NCBI RefSeq assembly: GCF_000282975.1
Contig: NZ_ALJC01000107.1
Coordinates: 62,001 to 126,000, forward strand
DNA: 64,000 nucleotides
Reading direction: 5' to 3'
Source: Pseudomonas psychrophila HA-4
GTDB taxonomy: Bacteria > Pseudomonadota > Gammaproteobacteria > Pseudomonadales > Pseudomonadaceae
Part shown: positions 25,335 to 34,085 of the stretch, piece after piece
How positions within the stretch are numbered: the stretch's first letter is position 1
Layout: every line of letters starts with the position of its first letter
The notes under the pieces: model-generated
The model's input: only the letters and a program-made list of their open reading frames with translations
What the model was told of the DNA's origin: nothing
The model's database searches: none
Program-made: the position numbers and the translations under genes

Positions 25335-26318
25335 TCAGCTTTTGGGCAGGGCTAAGGCGCTAAGCGTCAATTCTGCCTTGGCGACAGCGTCATTCAAGAG
25401 CGCGAGTTCGGTGCTGGTGTGTGCTTGTGCCTGCGCCTTTTTAAGTTCTGCGCGCCGCAAAGCTAACTGAATTTTTGCGCGTTTGAGTTCTGCGTTGTTG
25501 GTGCTGGGTGCTGGCCCTAGGATCTCGGGAGCAGCCTCCAGTTGCGCCAACGCTTGTTCTGCTGACTCAAATTGCCTTTGTAGGACCACTAATTGCGCTT
25601 GTTGCTGTGCCGTTGGCGGATGACCAAAAGCTTTGAGCGATTTGTGCAGTTGTGCGCGAGCCATTGCGAGCGTGATTTTGGCCTTTTTAAGCGCTGCATC
25701 GCTGATATTCGACGGCTGCGCCGGCGAACGTGCAAGCGGTAAAACGTTGTCAGGCGCTCGCTGCGCCCGTGCCAAGCGTTCAGCTTGCCGCACTTGCGCT
25801 TCACGGCTCAGGCGCTTGTCACGCCGCTCGTAGCGACTGCGCGCATGGTCGCGCTTGTGAGCACGAGCACTGAACTCTTCTGCTGCCTGCGCCAGCCCGC
25901 CGACAATGGGTACCACATTGGCGGGTAGCGGGCGCATTTCTATGCAGTCCACAGGGCAGGGGGCGACACACAGGTCGCAGCCAGTGCATTCATCGACAAT
26001 TACCGTGTGCATGAGCTTGGCAGCGCCGAGAATTGCGTCAACAGGGCAGGCTTGAATGCATTTAGTACAGCCAATGCATTCTGCTTCGCGAATGAAAGCC
26101 ACTTGAGGCGGGGCGTAGCCGCGCTCGGTGTCCAGCGTCACAACCGGAATGCGCAGCAGATTAGCCAGTGCGGCGATTGTTTCGGCGCCCCCGGGAGGGC
26201 ATTTGTTGATGGCTTCTCCCTGGCTAATGCCTTGCGCATAGGGTTTACAGCCGGGATGACCGCATTTTCCGCATTGGGTCTGCGGCAATAAAGCGTCAAT
26301 ACGTTGAATCAGGCTCAT
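25335..26318 (-). CDS. rnfB: RnfB-like iron-sulfur protein without the rest of Rnf
   Basis: 327 residues. An N-terminal 4Fe-4S domain (CGKCGHPGCKPYAQGI...CPPGG) is followed by two ferredoxin motifs (CIGCTKCIQACPVD and CTGCDLCVAPCPVD), the RsxB/RnfB layout. Start MSLIQRIDALLPQ at 26318 is favoured; it lacks the N-terminal membrane helix of E. coli RsxB, and the longer in-frame reading to 26459 does not add one. The C-terminal 130 residues are Ala/Lys/Gln-rich with repeated KRAKIQLALRRAELKKA-like units, probably a coiled coil. No rnfA, C, D, G or E gene is present between metG and nth, so its electron partner is unclear. Confidence 0.87.
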   Translation of the reverse strand: MSLIQRIDALLPQTQCGKCGHPGCKPYAQGISQGEAINKCPPGGAETIAALANLLRIPVVTLDTERGYAPPQVAFIREAECIGCTKCIQACPVDAILGAAKLMHTVIVDECTGCDLCVAPCPVDCIEMRPLPANVVPIVGGLAQAAEEFSARAHKRDHARSRYERRDKRLSREAQVRQAERLARAQRAPDNVLPLARSPAQPSNISDAALKKAKITLAMARAQLHKSLKAFGHPPTAQQQAQLVVLQRQFESAEQALAQLEAAPEILGPAPSTNNAELKRAKIQLALRRAELKKAQAQAHTSTELALLNDAVAKAELTLSALALPKS

Positions 26319-26494
26319 GGTGTGATCAGTCCAGCGACAGCGGGCCGCACCCGGGCGACAGTCATTCTGCGCAGCGAATAATGAATGAGAGGCGGTTAAA
26401 CGAACGGTGCTGATTATCCGATAAGGCAGGGGAGGGAGGCTACAACGAACATCCGCCAACGGCCTGCAGGCCGCCAGCGGATGAAGAGGACATG

Positions 26495-28546
26495 TTACTT
26501 GATGCGTTGACCAGGTTTGGCGCCGCTGTCTGGGCTCAGCAGATAAATTTCTTCACCGCCGGGGCCGGCCGCCATCACCATGCCTTCGGAGATACCGAAG
26601 CGCATTTTGCGTGGTTTCAGGTTGGCAATCATCATGGTCAAACGACCTTCAAGCTCGGCCGGGTTCGGGTAAGCGCTTTTGATGCCCGAGAACACATTGC
26701 GTTGTTCATCACCGATATCCAATGTCAAACGCAGCAGCTTGTCAGCGCCCTCAACAGCTTCGGCCTTAAGGATCAGGGCAACACGCAGGTCGACGGCAGC
26801 AAAGGCATCGAATTCGATTTCGGCAGCCAAAGGTTCTTTGGTCAGCTCACCGTTACCGTTTGGCGCCGCAGAGCCGGTATCGGTTTGGCTGGCGACCAAG
26901 TCTTCTTTGGAGGCGTCGGTCATGGCTTGCACTTTTACCGGGTCGATACGCGTCATCAGGGGTTTGAACGCATTCAACTGATGGTTGGCAAGCAGGGTGC
27001 TGTGGTCGTTCCAGGTCAAAGGTTCAACATTCAGGAACGCTTCCGCATCGGCTGCGAGCAGCGGCAGTACCGGCTTGAGGAAAATGATCAGTTGGCGGAA
27101 CAGGTTGATGCCCAGGGCGCAAACAGCCTGGACTTCGTCTTGCTTGCCTTCCTGCTTGGCCATGGCCCATGGTGCTTTTTCGGCGATCCAGGCGTTGGCA
27201 CGGTCAGCCAGTGCCATGATTTCACGCATGGCGCGCGCGAAGTCACGGGCTTCATAAGCCTCGGCAATGCTAGGTGCTGCGGTGAGGAAGGCCTCGGTCA
27301 GCTCAGGCGCTGCGTTGCCTTCGACCAGCACACCGGCGTTGCCTTTGTGGATGAAGCCTGCACAGCGGCTGGCAATGTTGACCACTTTGCCGACCAGATC
27401 TGAGTTGACCTTTTGTACAAAGTCTTCGAGGTTCAAGTCGAGGTCATCGACGCCACGGCCCAGCTTGGAAGCGTAGTAATAGCGCAGGTATTCCGGCGAC
27501 AGGTGATCAAGGTAGGTGCGCGCCTTGATGAACGTTCCACGGGACTTGGACATTTTCTGGCCATTGACGGTCAGGTAGCCGTGTACGTTGATCGCGGTAG
27601 GCTTGCGATAGCCAGAACCTTCGAGCATGGCTGGCCAGAACAGGGCGTGGAAGTTGACGATGTCCTTGCCGATGAAGTGGTACAGCTCGGTGGTGGAGTC
27701 TTTGTTCCAGTACGCGTCGAAGTCCAGTTCTGGACGACGTGCGCAGAGGTTCTTGAAGCTGGCCATGTAGCCGATAGGCGCATCGAGCCACACGTAGAAA
27801 TACTTGCCTGGCTCGCCCGGAATTTCGAAGCCGAAATACGGTGCATCGCGGGAAATGTCCCACTGTTGCAGGCCAGCATCCAGCCATTCGGCGATTTTGT
27901 TTGCAACGGCATCTTGCAGCGCGCCGCTCCGTGTCCAGCTTTTGAGCATGGCGTCGAAGTCTGGGAGCTTGAAGAAGAAGTGCTGCGAATCCTTGAGTAC
28001 CGGCGTGGCACCAGAAATCGCCGACTTTGGATCTTTCAGGTCCGTTGGGGCGTAGGTTGCGCCGCACTTTTCGCAGTTGTCGCCGTACTGATCTTCAGTG
28101 CCACATTTAGGGCAGGTGCCCTTGATGAAGCGGTCGGCCAGGAACATTTTCTTTTCCGGGTCGTAGTACTGAGTGATCGAGCGGGTGGCGATATGGCCGG
28201 CGTCGCGCAACTTGATGTAAATCGCATTCGACAGCTCACGGTTTTCTTCGGCGTGGGTCGAGTGGAAATTATCGAAGTCGACAAGGAAGTCGGAAAAGTC
28301 GGCGCTGTGTTCAGCCTGGACATTGGCGATCAGTTGCTCGGGTGTAATGCCTTCTTTCTCGGCACGCAACATGATGGCCGAGCCGTGGGCGTCGTCCGCG
28401 CAGACGTAAGTGCATTGATTGCCGCGTTGCTTCTGGAAGCGCACCCACATATCGGTCTGGATGTACTCAAGCATATGGCCAAGGTGGATTGAGCCATTGG
28501 CATAGGGCAGGGCGCTGGTGACGAGGATCTTGCGTGGCTCGGACAT
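26495..28546 (-). CDS. metG: Methionyl-tRNA synthetase
   Basis: Class I aminoacyl-tRNA synthetase (683 aa). HIGH-type motif GSIHLGHM near residue 18, four-Cys zinc knuckle (CPKCGTEDQYGDNCEKC) near 147, KMSKS loop (GQKMSKSRGTF), and a C-terminal tRNA-binding EMAPII-like domain (from about residue 580, FAAVDLRVALILKAEAVEGADKL). Length matches the long dimeric form of E. coli (677). Divergent from mrp with about 180 bases between. Confidence 0.97.
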   Translation of the reverse strand: MSEPRKILVTSALPYANGSIHLGHMLEYIQTDMWVRFQKQRGNQCTYVCADDAHGSAIMLRAEKEGITPEQLIANVQAEHSADFSDFLVDFDNFHSTHAEENRELSNAIYIKLRDAGHIATRSITQYYDPEKKMFLADRFIKGTCPKCGTEDQYGDNCEKCGATYAPTDLKDPKSAISGATPVLKDSQHFFFKLPDFDAMLKSWTRSGALQDAVANKIAEWLDAGLQQWDISRDAPYFGFEIPGEPGKYFYVWLDAPIGYMASFKNLCARRPELDFDAYWNKDSTTELYHFIGKDIVNFHALFWPAMLEGSGYRKPTAINVHGYLTVNGQKMSKSRGTFIKARTYLDHLSPEYLRYYYASKLGRGVDDLDLNLEDFVQKVNSDLVGKVVNIASRCAGFIHKGNAGVLVEGNAAPELTEAFLTAAPSIAEAYEARDFARAMREIMALADRANAWIAEKAPWAMAKQEGKQDEVQAVCALGINLFRQLIIFLKPVLPLLAADAEAFLNVEPLTWNDHSTLLANHQLNAFKPLMTRIDPVKVQAMTDASKEDLVASQTDTGSAAPNGNGELTKEPLAAEIEFDAFAAVDLRVALILKAEAVEGADKLLRLTLDIGDEQRNVFSGIKSAYPNPAELEGRLTMMIANLKPRKMRFGISEGMVMAAGPGGEEIYLLSPDSGAKPGQRIK

Positions 28547-28728
28547 GGGGCTCGGCTACTTGATGAGACGGTGGTCGGCCACTATAAAGCGCCGGGCAAT
28601 ATATTTCACCCCGTGGGCGCCTATCTCATGCTTTCTGGTGTTTTTGGTTGCTTCAAAAGCCTGCGCCGAGTGATTTATTACAGGTACGATAGCGGCCTGT
28701 TTCACTCAGCCTTTTTCGGGAGTTGCTC

Positions 28729-29823
28729 ATGAGCGCAGTTAATCGCGCAGCGGTGGAGGCCGTCCTTCGCCAATACACCGACCCTTATTTGAATCAGGAT
28801 CCGGTCAGTGCCGGGTGTGTACGTCACATTGATGTTCAGGGCGAGCATGTCAGCGTTCAGCTTGAACTGGGTTATGCCGCCGGTCTGTTTAAGAACGGCT
28901 GGGCGCAAATGTTGCAAATGGCTATCAGCAATTTGGATGGCGTGTCCTCGGCCAAGGTTGAGATCAACTGTGTGATTGCTGCGCACAAGGCGCAGGCGCA
29001 AATCCCGGGGCTGGCCAATGTGAAAAACATTGTCGCGGTTGCCTCAGGTAAGGGCGGGGTCGGTAAATCCACCACGGCAGCCAACCTGGCGCTGGCGCTA
29101 GCGCGTGAAGGCGCGCGGGTGGGTATTTTGGACGCGGACATCTATGGGCCAAGTCAGGGCGTGATGTTTGGTATTGCGGAAGGGACCCGGCCGAAAATTC
29201 GTGATCAGAAGTGGTTTGTGCCGATTGAGGCGCATGGCGTTGAAGTGATGTCGATGGCATTTCTGACGGACGACAACACGCCGATGGTCTGGCGTGGCCC
29301 CATGGTGTCGGGTGCGCTTTTGCAATTGGTAACCCAAACGGCTTGGAATGATCTGGATTATCTGGTCATTGATATGCCGCCGGGCACAGGTGATATTCAG
29401 CTCACTCTCGCGCAGAAGGTACCGGTGGCTGGCTCGGTTATCGTAACGACTCCACAAGACCTGGCCTTGCTGGATGCGCGCAAGGGTGTCGAAATGTTCC
29501 GCAAGGTCAACATTCCGGTGTTGGGCGTGGTCGAGAACATGGCTGTACACATTTGCTCAAATTGCGGTCACGCAGAGCATCTGTTTGGCGAGGGCGGTGG
29601 CGTCAAACTGGCGGCAGAGTATGGGGTCGAGGTCCTGGCGTCCTTACCGCTGTCGATGGAGATCCGCGAGCAAGCTGATAACGGCAAGCCAACTGCGATT
29701 GCCGACCCTGAAAGTCCGGTTGCCTTGATGTATCAAGAGCTGGCCCGTCATGTGGGGGCGCGGATTGTTCTAAGCGAAGCTGCTTCGCAAGCGATGCCGA
29801 CAATTACTACCAGCGACGACTGA
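28729..29823 (+). CDS. apbC: Iron-sulfur carrier ATPase Mrp/ApbC
   Basis: P-loop NTPase (364 aa) that binds and transfers Fe-S clusters to apo-proteins. The N-terminal MIP18/DUF59 domain (1-95) is followed by a deviant Walker A VASGKGGVGKSTTAANLA near residue 105. The cluster-binding CXXC is in HICSNCGHAEH. ATG at 28729 with GGAG upstream is preferred over a TTG two codons earlier. Adjacent divergent metG is the usual arrangement in proteobacteria. Confidence 0.95.
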   Translation: MSAVNRAAVEAVLRQYTDPYLNQDPVSAGCVRHIDVQGEHVSVQLELGYAAGLFKNGWAQMLQMAISNLDGVSSAKVEINCVIAAHKAQAQIPGLANVKNIVAVASGKGGVGKSTTAANLALALAREGARVGILDADIYGPSQGVMFGIAEGTRPKIRDQKWFVPIEAHGVEVMSMAFLTDDNTPMVWRGPMVSGALLQLVTQTAWNDLDYLVIDMPPGTGDIQLTLAQKVPVAGSVIVTTPQDLALLDARKGVEMFRKVNIPVLGVVENMAVHICSNCGHAEHLFGEGGGVKLAAEYGVEVLASLPLSMEIREQADNGKPTAIADPESPVALMYQELARHVGARIVLSEAASQAMPTITTSDD

Positions 29824-29845
29824 TGCAACGTAAAGCCACTTAGAA

Positions 29846-29904
29846 ACGGGCTTGTTTCGCGATCTCTTTAACTATCAAAAGATCGCGACACAGGCCCGCT
29901 CCTA
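29846..29904. repeat. REP-type palindrome after apbC
   Basis: CGGGCTTGTTTCGCGATC... pairs imperfectly with ...GATCGCGACACAGGCCCG around a loop with ATCAAAAGATCGCG, a diverged member of the 3041 family. Confidence 0.7.
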
Positions 29905-29930
29905 TAGCGCTTTAAGCAAACGGCGGGCAT

Positions 29931-29963
29931 AAAAAAACCCCGCTTTTGAGGGCGGGGTTTTTT
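29931..29963. terminator. Bidirectional terminator between apbC and cold-shock gene
   Basis: AAAAAAACCCCGC - loop - GCGGGGTTTTTT, a strong GC stem with A and T runs for the convergent genes. Confidence 0.9.
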
Positions 29964-29979
29964 ACTGGATCAGTACAAG

Positions 29980-30189
29980 TTAGATAACTTGAACTTCCTC
30001 AGCTTGCATGCCTTTCTGACCGCGAGTAGCGATGAAAGAAACCTGTTGGCCTTCTTTCAGGCTTTTGAAGCCGTCAGATTGGATTGCTTTGAAGTGAACA
30101 AACAGGTCGTCACCGGATTGTGGAGTGATGAAGCCGAAGCCTTTTTCATCGTTGAACCACTTAACGGTACCAGTTTGGCGATTAGACAT
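29980..30189 (-). CDS. Cold-shock domain protein (CspA family)
   Basis: Single OB-fold RNA chaperone (69 aa). RNP1 KGFGFITP and RNP2 DLFVHF are present, with the usual GTVKWFNDEKGF start. It binds single-stranded RNA/DNA and melts secondary structure. Which of the several Pseudomonas paralogues (CapA/CapB/CspD-like) this is cannot be fixed. A long upstream region (see 30190-30543) could be the structured 5' leader typical of csp genes. Confidence 0.95.
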   Translation of the reverse strand: MSNRQTGTVKWFNDEKGFGFITPQSGDDLFVHFKAIQSDGFKSLKEGQQVSFIATRGQKGMQAEEVQVI

Positions 30190-30543
30190 GGTGTAACTCC
30201 TTGAACAAAGATAACTGCGACGCAGGAAGAGCCCTGGCCGAGACTGAGTGCAAAGAGCAGGAAAAATTCTTGGAGATGGTTGGATCGAAATTCAACATAT
30301 CGTGTAGAGATTCTCAGTGACACAAGCAGCACAGTGGCGCCACCTTAACCCTTTTTCCGAGACGTGCAAAGGGTCTTTGCGAAGGTTTCTCTAAAAACGT
30401 GACTGATGGTTGTCCTCACACCCTGTATTCACGGTGACTACAGCTATTTTCAAGATTTTTTCCCCAGCCTTTGAACCGAGCCCCCGGCCCCGGTAAGATG
30501 CCGAACAGAATTTTTCCACCTCGCTATTCAGGACACCCCCGCC
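30190..30543. promoter_or_regulatory. Divergent promoter region of cold-shock gene and dcd
   Basis: 354 bases without a gene. It should hold the csp promoter and long leader and the dcd promoter. The csp start has GGAG (minus strand CAAGGAGTTACACC) just upstream. No specific operator was recognised. Confidence 0.5.
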
Positions 30544-31110
30544 ATGAGCATCAAATCAGACAAGTGGATTCGCCGCATGGCGCAAGAGCACGGCATGATC
30601 GAACCCTTCGTCGAGCGTCAAGTACGCGGCGAAGGCGCTGATCGTCTGATTTCCTACGGCGTGTCGAGCTATGGTTACGACGTTCGCTGTGCCAATGAAT
30701 TCAAGGTGTTCACCAATATCAACTCGGCCACTGTTGACCCGAAAAATTTCGATGAAGGCAGCTTTGTTGATGTCACCAGCGACGTGTGCATCATTCCGCC
30801 AAACTCATTTGCCCTGGCGCGTACCGTTGAGTACTTCCGTATTCCACGAAATGTGTTGACCATCTGCTTGGGTAAAAGCACCTACGCACGCTGCGGCATC
30901 ATTGTTAACGTGACGCCACTTGAACCTGAGTGGGAAGGTCACGTAACGCTGGAATTCTCCAACACCACAACGCTGCCGGCTAAGATTTACGCCAATGAAG
31001 GCGTGGCTCAGATGCTGTTCTTTGAGTCGGATGAAGAGTGTGAGGTTTCTTACAAAGACCGTGGTGGCAAATACCAGGGTCAGCGCGGCGTGACCTTGCC
31101 ACGCACCTGA
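30544..31110 (+). CDS. dcd: dCTP deaminase
   Basis: Converts dCTP to dUTP, the source of dUMP for thymidylate synthesis (188 aa). It has the trimeric dUTPase-like fold with GVSSYGYDVRC near residue 40, the nucleotide site CLGKSTYARCGI, and catalytic Glu in PLEPEWEGHVTLEFSNT. Length matches E. coli Dcd (193). Start MSIKSDKWIRRMA has a clear family match. Confidence 0.97.
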   Translation: MSIKSDKWIRRMAQEHGMIEPFVERQVRGEGADRLISYGVSSYGYDVRCANEFKVFTNINSATVDPKNFDEGSFVDVTSDVCIIPPNSFALARTVEYFRIPRNVLTICLGKSTYARCGIIVNVTPLEPEWEGHVTLEFSNTTTLPAKIYANEGVAQMLFFESDEECEVSYKDRGGKYQGQRGVTLPRT

Positions 31111-31221
31111 TGAGCACACGTACCTGACGAGCAGAGGGAATTCTTGAGCGAAAAAGCACTCTATTGAGTGTATTTCCGGTTACGCACCCAGCGAGCCGGA
31201 TCATCGCTCAGGAGTGCCCCT

Positions 31222-31422
31222 ATGAAGATCGATCCGAGTATCCGCGCCCAACTGGCAAACCTTGAGCCCAATCAGGTTGGAATGTTGGCCTGGTCGCTAC
31301 TCGCGTTTCCCAAGTTGCACGCAGGCGGCATCCCCGGCCAGCCTGACCCTGACACCCCGCAACCCACTGAACCTGGCGTGCCGACACTGCCGGACGAAGC
31401 GCCGCCTGCCCCTGTTGCGTGA
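31222..31422 (+). CDS. Small proline-rich hypothetical protein
   Basis: 66 residues with an AGGAG site 7 bases before the ATG. The N-terminal half (MKIDPSIRAQLANLEPNQVG) is amphipathic; the C-terminal half is Pro-rich (GQPDPDTPQPTEPGVP). No signal peptide or known domain. It lies 111 bases after dcd on the same strand and may be co-transcribed. I do not recognise it. Confidence 0.6.
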   Translation: MKIDPSIRAQLANLEPNQVGMLAWSLLAFPKLHAGGIPGQPDPDTPQPTEPGVPTLPDEAPPAPVA

Positions 31423-31435
31423 TAAACCCCACTTT

Positions 31436-31453
31436 GTAGGAGCTTGCTCCTAC
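31436..31453. repeat. Minimal REP remnant
   Basis: GTAGGAGC-TT-GCTCCTAC, a short perfect palindrome that corresponds to the outer ends of the 3041-type element joined directly. It lies between convergent genes. Confidence 0.55.
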
Positions 31454-31471
31454 GGGGTGGTGTACAGGTGT

Positions 31472-32236
31472 CTACTTCAAATTCCCACTCAAAAACTGGC
31501 GCAAGCGCTCGCTTTTAGGGTTGTCGAGTACGTCGCTGGGGACGCCTTGTTCTTCTATCAGGCCTTGGTGCAGAAACACCACCTGACTCGCGACCTTGCG
31601 TGCGAAGTTCATCTCATGGGTGACCATGATCATGGTGCGACCTTCCTCAGCCAAACCCTGGATCACCTTCAATACTTCGCCCACAAGCTCGGGGTCTAGT
31701 GCCGAGGTGGGCTCATCGAAGAGCATCACTTCAGGTTCCATTGCCAGTGCCCTTGCAATGGCGACGCGCTGCTGTTGTCCACCCGACAAAAAAGCGGGGT
31801 ACTGATCGGCTACCCGCTGAGGTAAGCCGACTTTGTCTAGGTAGCGTCTAGCACGCTCCTCAGCGTCGTTTTTACTGACTCCCAACACCCGGCGGGGTGC
31901 CAAGGTGATGTTCTCCAGCACGGTCATGTGGCTCCACAGGTTGAAATGTTGAAACACCATTGCCAGTCGCGTGCGTAGGCGTTGTAACTCAGCATCGTCA
32001 GCCACCCGCATGCCGTTCTTATCGCTGATCATGCGAATCAATTGGCCATCAAGGGTCATTGCGCCATCGTTAGGCGTTTCCAGAAAATTGATGCAGCGCA
32101 AAAAAGTGCTTTTGCCCGAGCCGCTTGCGCCAATCAGGCAAATCACGTCCCCGGTCTTCGCCTTGAGCGACACACCCTTGAGCACTTCATTGTCGCCATA
32201 GCTCTTGTGCAGACCGTCGACACTGAGTTTGTACAT
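31472..32236 (-). CDS. Basic/polar amino acid ABC importer ATPase
   Basis: ATPase (254 aa) of the HisP/AotP family: Walker A GASGSGKST, signature LSGGQQQR, Walker B VMLFDEPTSALDPE, switch VTHEMNFA. It has the family's longer insert after Walker A (FLETPNDGAMTLDGQLIRMISD), typical of HisP rather than GlnQ. Start MYKLSVDGLHKSYG at 32236; an in-frame extension to 32299 overlaps the previous gene. Last gene of a five-gene operon in the order J-Q-M-O-P known from aot. Paralogues abound, so no symbol is given. Confidence 0.88.
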   Translation of the reverse strand: MYKLSVDGLHKSYGDNEVLKGVSLKAKTGDVICLIGASGSGKSTFLRCINFLETPNDGAMTLDGQLIRMISDKNGMRVADDAELQRLRTRLAMVFQHFNLWSHMTVLENITLAPRRVLGVSKNDAEERARRYLDKVGLPQRVADQYPAFLSGGQQQRVAIARALAMEPEVMLFDEPTSALDPELVGEVLKVIQGLAEEGRTMIMVTHEMNFARKVASQVVFLHQGLIEEQGVPSDVLDNPKSERLRQFLSGNLK

Positions 32237-32243
32237 GCAGACC

Positions 32244-33365
32244 TCAAGCAGAAAGAAGGTAGCCGCTGCGGTAGGCTTCACGGCCTGCCACATGCGCAAT
32301 TACCATGCCGGCAGTTGCCATTCGCCGTACTGATCGGGCGTAGAGCAGGCCTGCATGGGAACAGTAAACCGGGACCAAGCGATCGTTGATGGGGTCAATG
32401 ATGTCGGCCACCAATTGGCCTGCTTCGAGGTAATCTCCGGGTTTAGCGTGAAATACCAGTACCCCGCCCGCTGGCGAAGTGACCGGCTCGACCCCGGCCA
32501 ATGGGGTGGCCGGGTAAGGCAGGTCAGGCAACGGTTTGGCTTCGCCTTCAATAGCACCAAAACTGATCAGGTAATCGATCAGCGCCTGACAGTCCTGTTG
32601 GGCGAGCGCATGGCTGACATCGCCTTGGCCGCGTAACTCAACGGTCACCGAGAAACTGCCCTGCGGGATAGCAAAGCAATGCTCGAAGCGTTGTTGCAAC
32701 GTCCACCACAGCAGGGTGAAGCACTCATCGAACGACTGGCCGCCTGAGTCGGTTGCCAGCAGGTTGGCCTGAGCCTCAAGGTAGCGCGCCAGTGGTTCAA
32801 CCTGTGACCAAGCCTGGGGCGTGGTGTAAAGATGGGCCACCGCTTCAAAGTCACAGTGCAAGTCCAACACTACATCGGCATCGCACGCCAGTGTTTGCAG
32901 GGTCAGGCGCTGGGATTGCAGTTGCGTTGTCGGCACTTGTGCGTCCAACGCCTTGCGCAGGTGCTGGCGGATGATTTGCAGGTTATGGGCCGGGTCGTTG
33001 TTGAGCAGTCCTTCAACGTCATCGCCGATCTGGGTGCTTAGGTCCAGAAAGTTGCGGTTGAAATTTTGCCCGCTTTCTAGCTCATAGCGACCCAGTGGGA
33101 TGTCCATCACCACTTGTTCCAGGCCCACCGGATTGGCCACCGGGACCAGCACAATTTCGCTGTGCAAGCGGCCTGCGCTTTCCAGTTCGGCCAAGCGCTT
33201 TTTCAGGTGCCAAGCCACCAGCATGCCGGGCAGTTCATCGGCGTGCAGCGAAGCTTGAATATAAACCTTGCCCTGTGGCTTGGCAGGGCCGTAATGAAAG
33301 CTGTGAATCTGCCGCTCGGTGCCGGGAACAGGTGCCAGCAAGGGATGGATTTGATGTCGCTGCAT
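32244..33365 (-). CDS. AotO-type succinylglutamate desuccinylase/aspartoacylase-family hydrolase
   Basis: Cytoplasmic zinc-carboxypeptidase-fold hydrolase (373 aa). Zn ligands are suggested by ASLHADELPG (H..E near residues 39-42) and VLDLHCD near 160; a catalytic Glu region VTVELRGQGDVS follows, then a C-terminal beta domain (GGVLVFHAKPGDYLEAGQLVADI). AstE-family enzymes split N-acyl amino acids; the substrate here is not known. It sits inside the importer operon between the second permease and the ATPase, as aotO does in P. aeruginosa aotJQMOP, so it probably acts on imported amino acid derivatives. Confidence 0.82.
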   Translation of the reverse strand: MQRHQIHPLLAPVPGTERQIHSFHYGPAKPQGKVYIQASLHADELPGMLVAWHLKKRLAELESAGRLHSEIVLVPVANPVGLEQVVMDIPLGRYELESGQNFNRNFLDLSTQIGDDVEGLLNNDPAHNLQIIRQHLRKALDAQVPTTQLQSQRLTLQTLACDADVVLDLHCDFEAVAHLYTTPQAWSQVEPLARYLEAQANLLATDSGGQSFDECFTLLWWTLQQRFEHCFAIPQGSFSVTVELRGQGDVSHALAQQDCQALIDYLISFGAIEGEAKPLPDLPYPATPLAGVEPVTSPAGGVLVFHAKPGDYLEAGQLVADIIDPINDRLVPVYCSHAGLLYARSVRRMATAGMVIAHVAGREAYRSGYLLSA

Positions 33366-33374
33366 GTGAATGTC

Positions 33375-34085
33375 CTAGTGAGCAGGGCCGAGAAAGGCCA
33401 ACCAGCGGCGCTCCGCCAGTCGAAATAAACCGACCAAAATAAAGGTGACGCACAAATAGATGATGGCCGCGATGCCAAACGACTGGAACGTCAAGAACGT
33501 CGCAGAGTTTGCGTCCCGGGCGACTTTAAGCACATCAGGGATGGTTGCGGTGAAGGCTACGGTGGTCGAGTGCAGCATCAGAATCACCTCATTGCTGTAA
33601 AACGGCAATGAGCGGCGTAAGGCCGAAGGCATGATGACGTAGGCATAGAGTTTCCAGCCACTCAGACCATACGCTTTGGCTGCTTCAATTTCGCCGTGGG
33701 CCATGCTGCGAATGGCGCCGGCAAAAATTTCTGTGGTGTAGGCGCAGGTATTCAGGGCAAAGGCCAGAATCGTGCAGTTCATCGCGTCCCGAAAGAACGC
33801 ATTCAGCTCTGGTTGGGCGCGAACGGCAGCGATGCTGTAGATCCCGGTGTAACAAATCAGTAGTTGTATATAGAGCGGTGTGCCGCGAAACAGGTAGGTG
33901 TAGAACTGCACCGGCCAGCGAACCCTGCGTTTGGATGAAACCCTGGCGATTGACAGCGGAATGGACACTAAAAAACCGATAACCAGCGAGGCGCTCAACA
34001 GCCACAGCGTCATGGCCAGGCCAGTAATATGCTGGCCATCGCTGTACAGAAAAGGCCGCCAATATTCCTGCAACAGTTCAATCAT
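33375..34085 (-). CDS. Basic/polar amino acid ABC importer permease (HisM/AotM type)
   Basis: Inner membrane permease (236 aa) with about five TM segments and EAA loop AAKAYGLSGWKLYAYVIMPSA. The region RGTPLYIQLLICYTGIYS is characteristic of HisM/AotM. The ATG at 34085 overlaps the preceding permease stop by 4 bases. It pairs with the HisQ-type permease to form the channel. Confidence 0.9.
   Translation of the reverse strand: MIELLQEYWRPFLYSDGQHITGLAMTLWLLSASLVIGFLVSIPLSIARVSSKRRVRWPVQFYTYLFRGTPLYIQLLICYTGIYSIAAVRAQPELNAFFRDAMNCTILAFALNTCAYTTEIFAGAIRSMAHGEIEAAKAYGLSGWKLYAYVIMPSALRRSLPFYSNEVILMLHSTTVAFTATIPDVLKVARDANSATFLTFQSFGIAAIIYLCVTFILVGLFRLAERRWLAFLGPAH

Noticed and set aside
26319..26459. 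N-terminal extension of RnfB that might supply a membrane helix
   Set aside because: The added residues are not hydrophobic enough or contiguous for a TM segment, and they start at a poorly supported codon in the intergenic gap.
27413..28492. 359-residue open frame opposite metG, and similar long frames opposite dinG (43066-44151) and livM (60755-61579)
   Set aside because: All mirror well-supported genes and show no domain or signal of their own.
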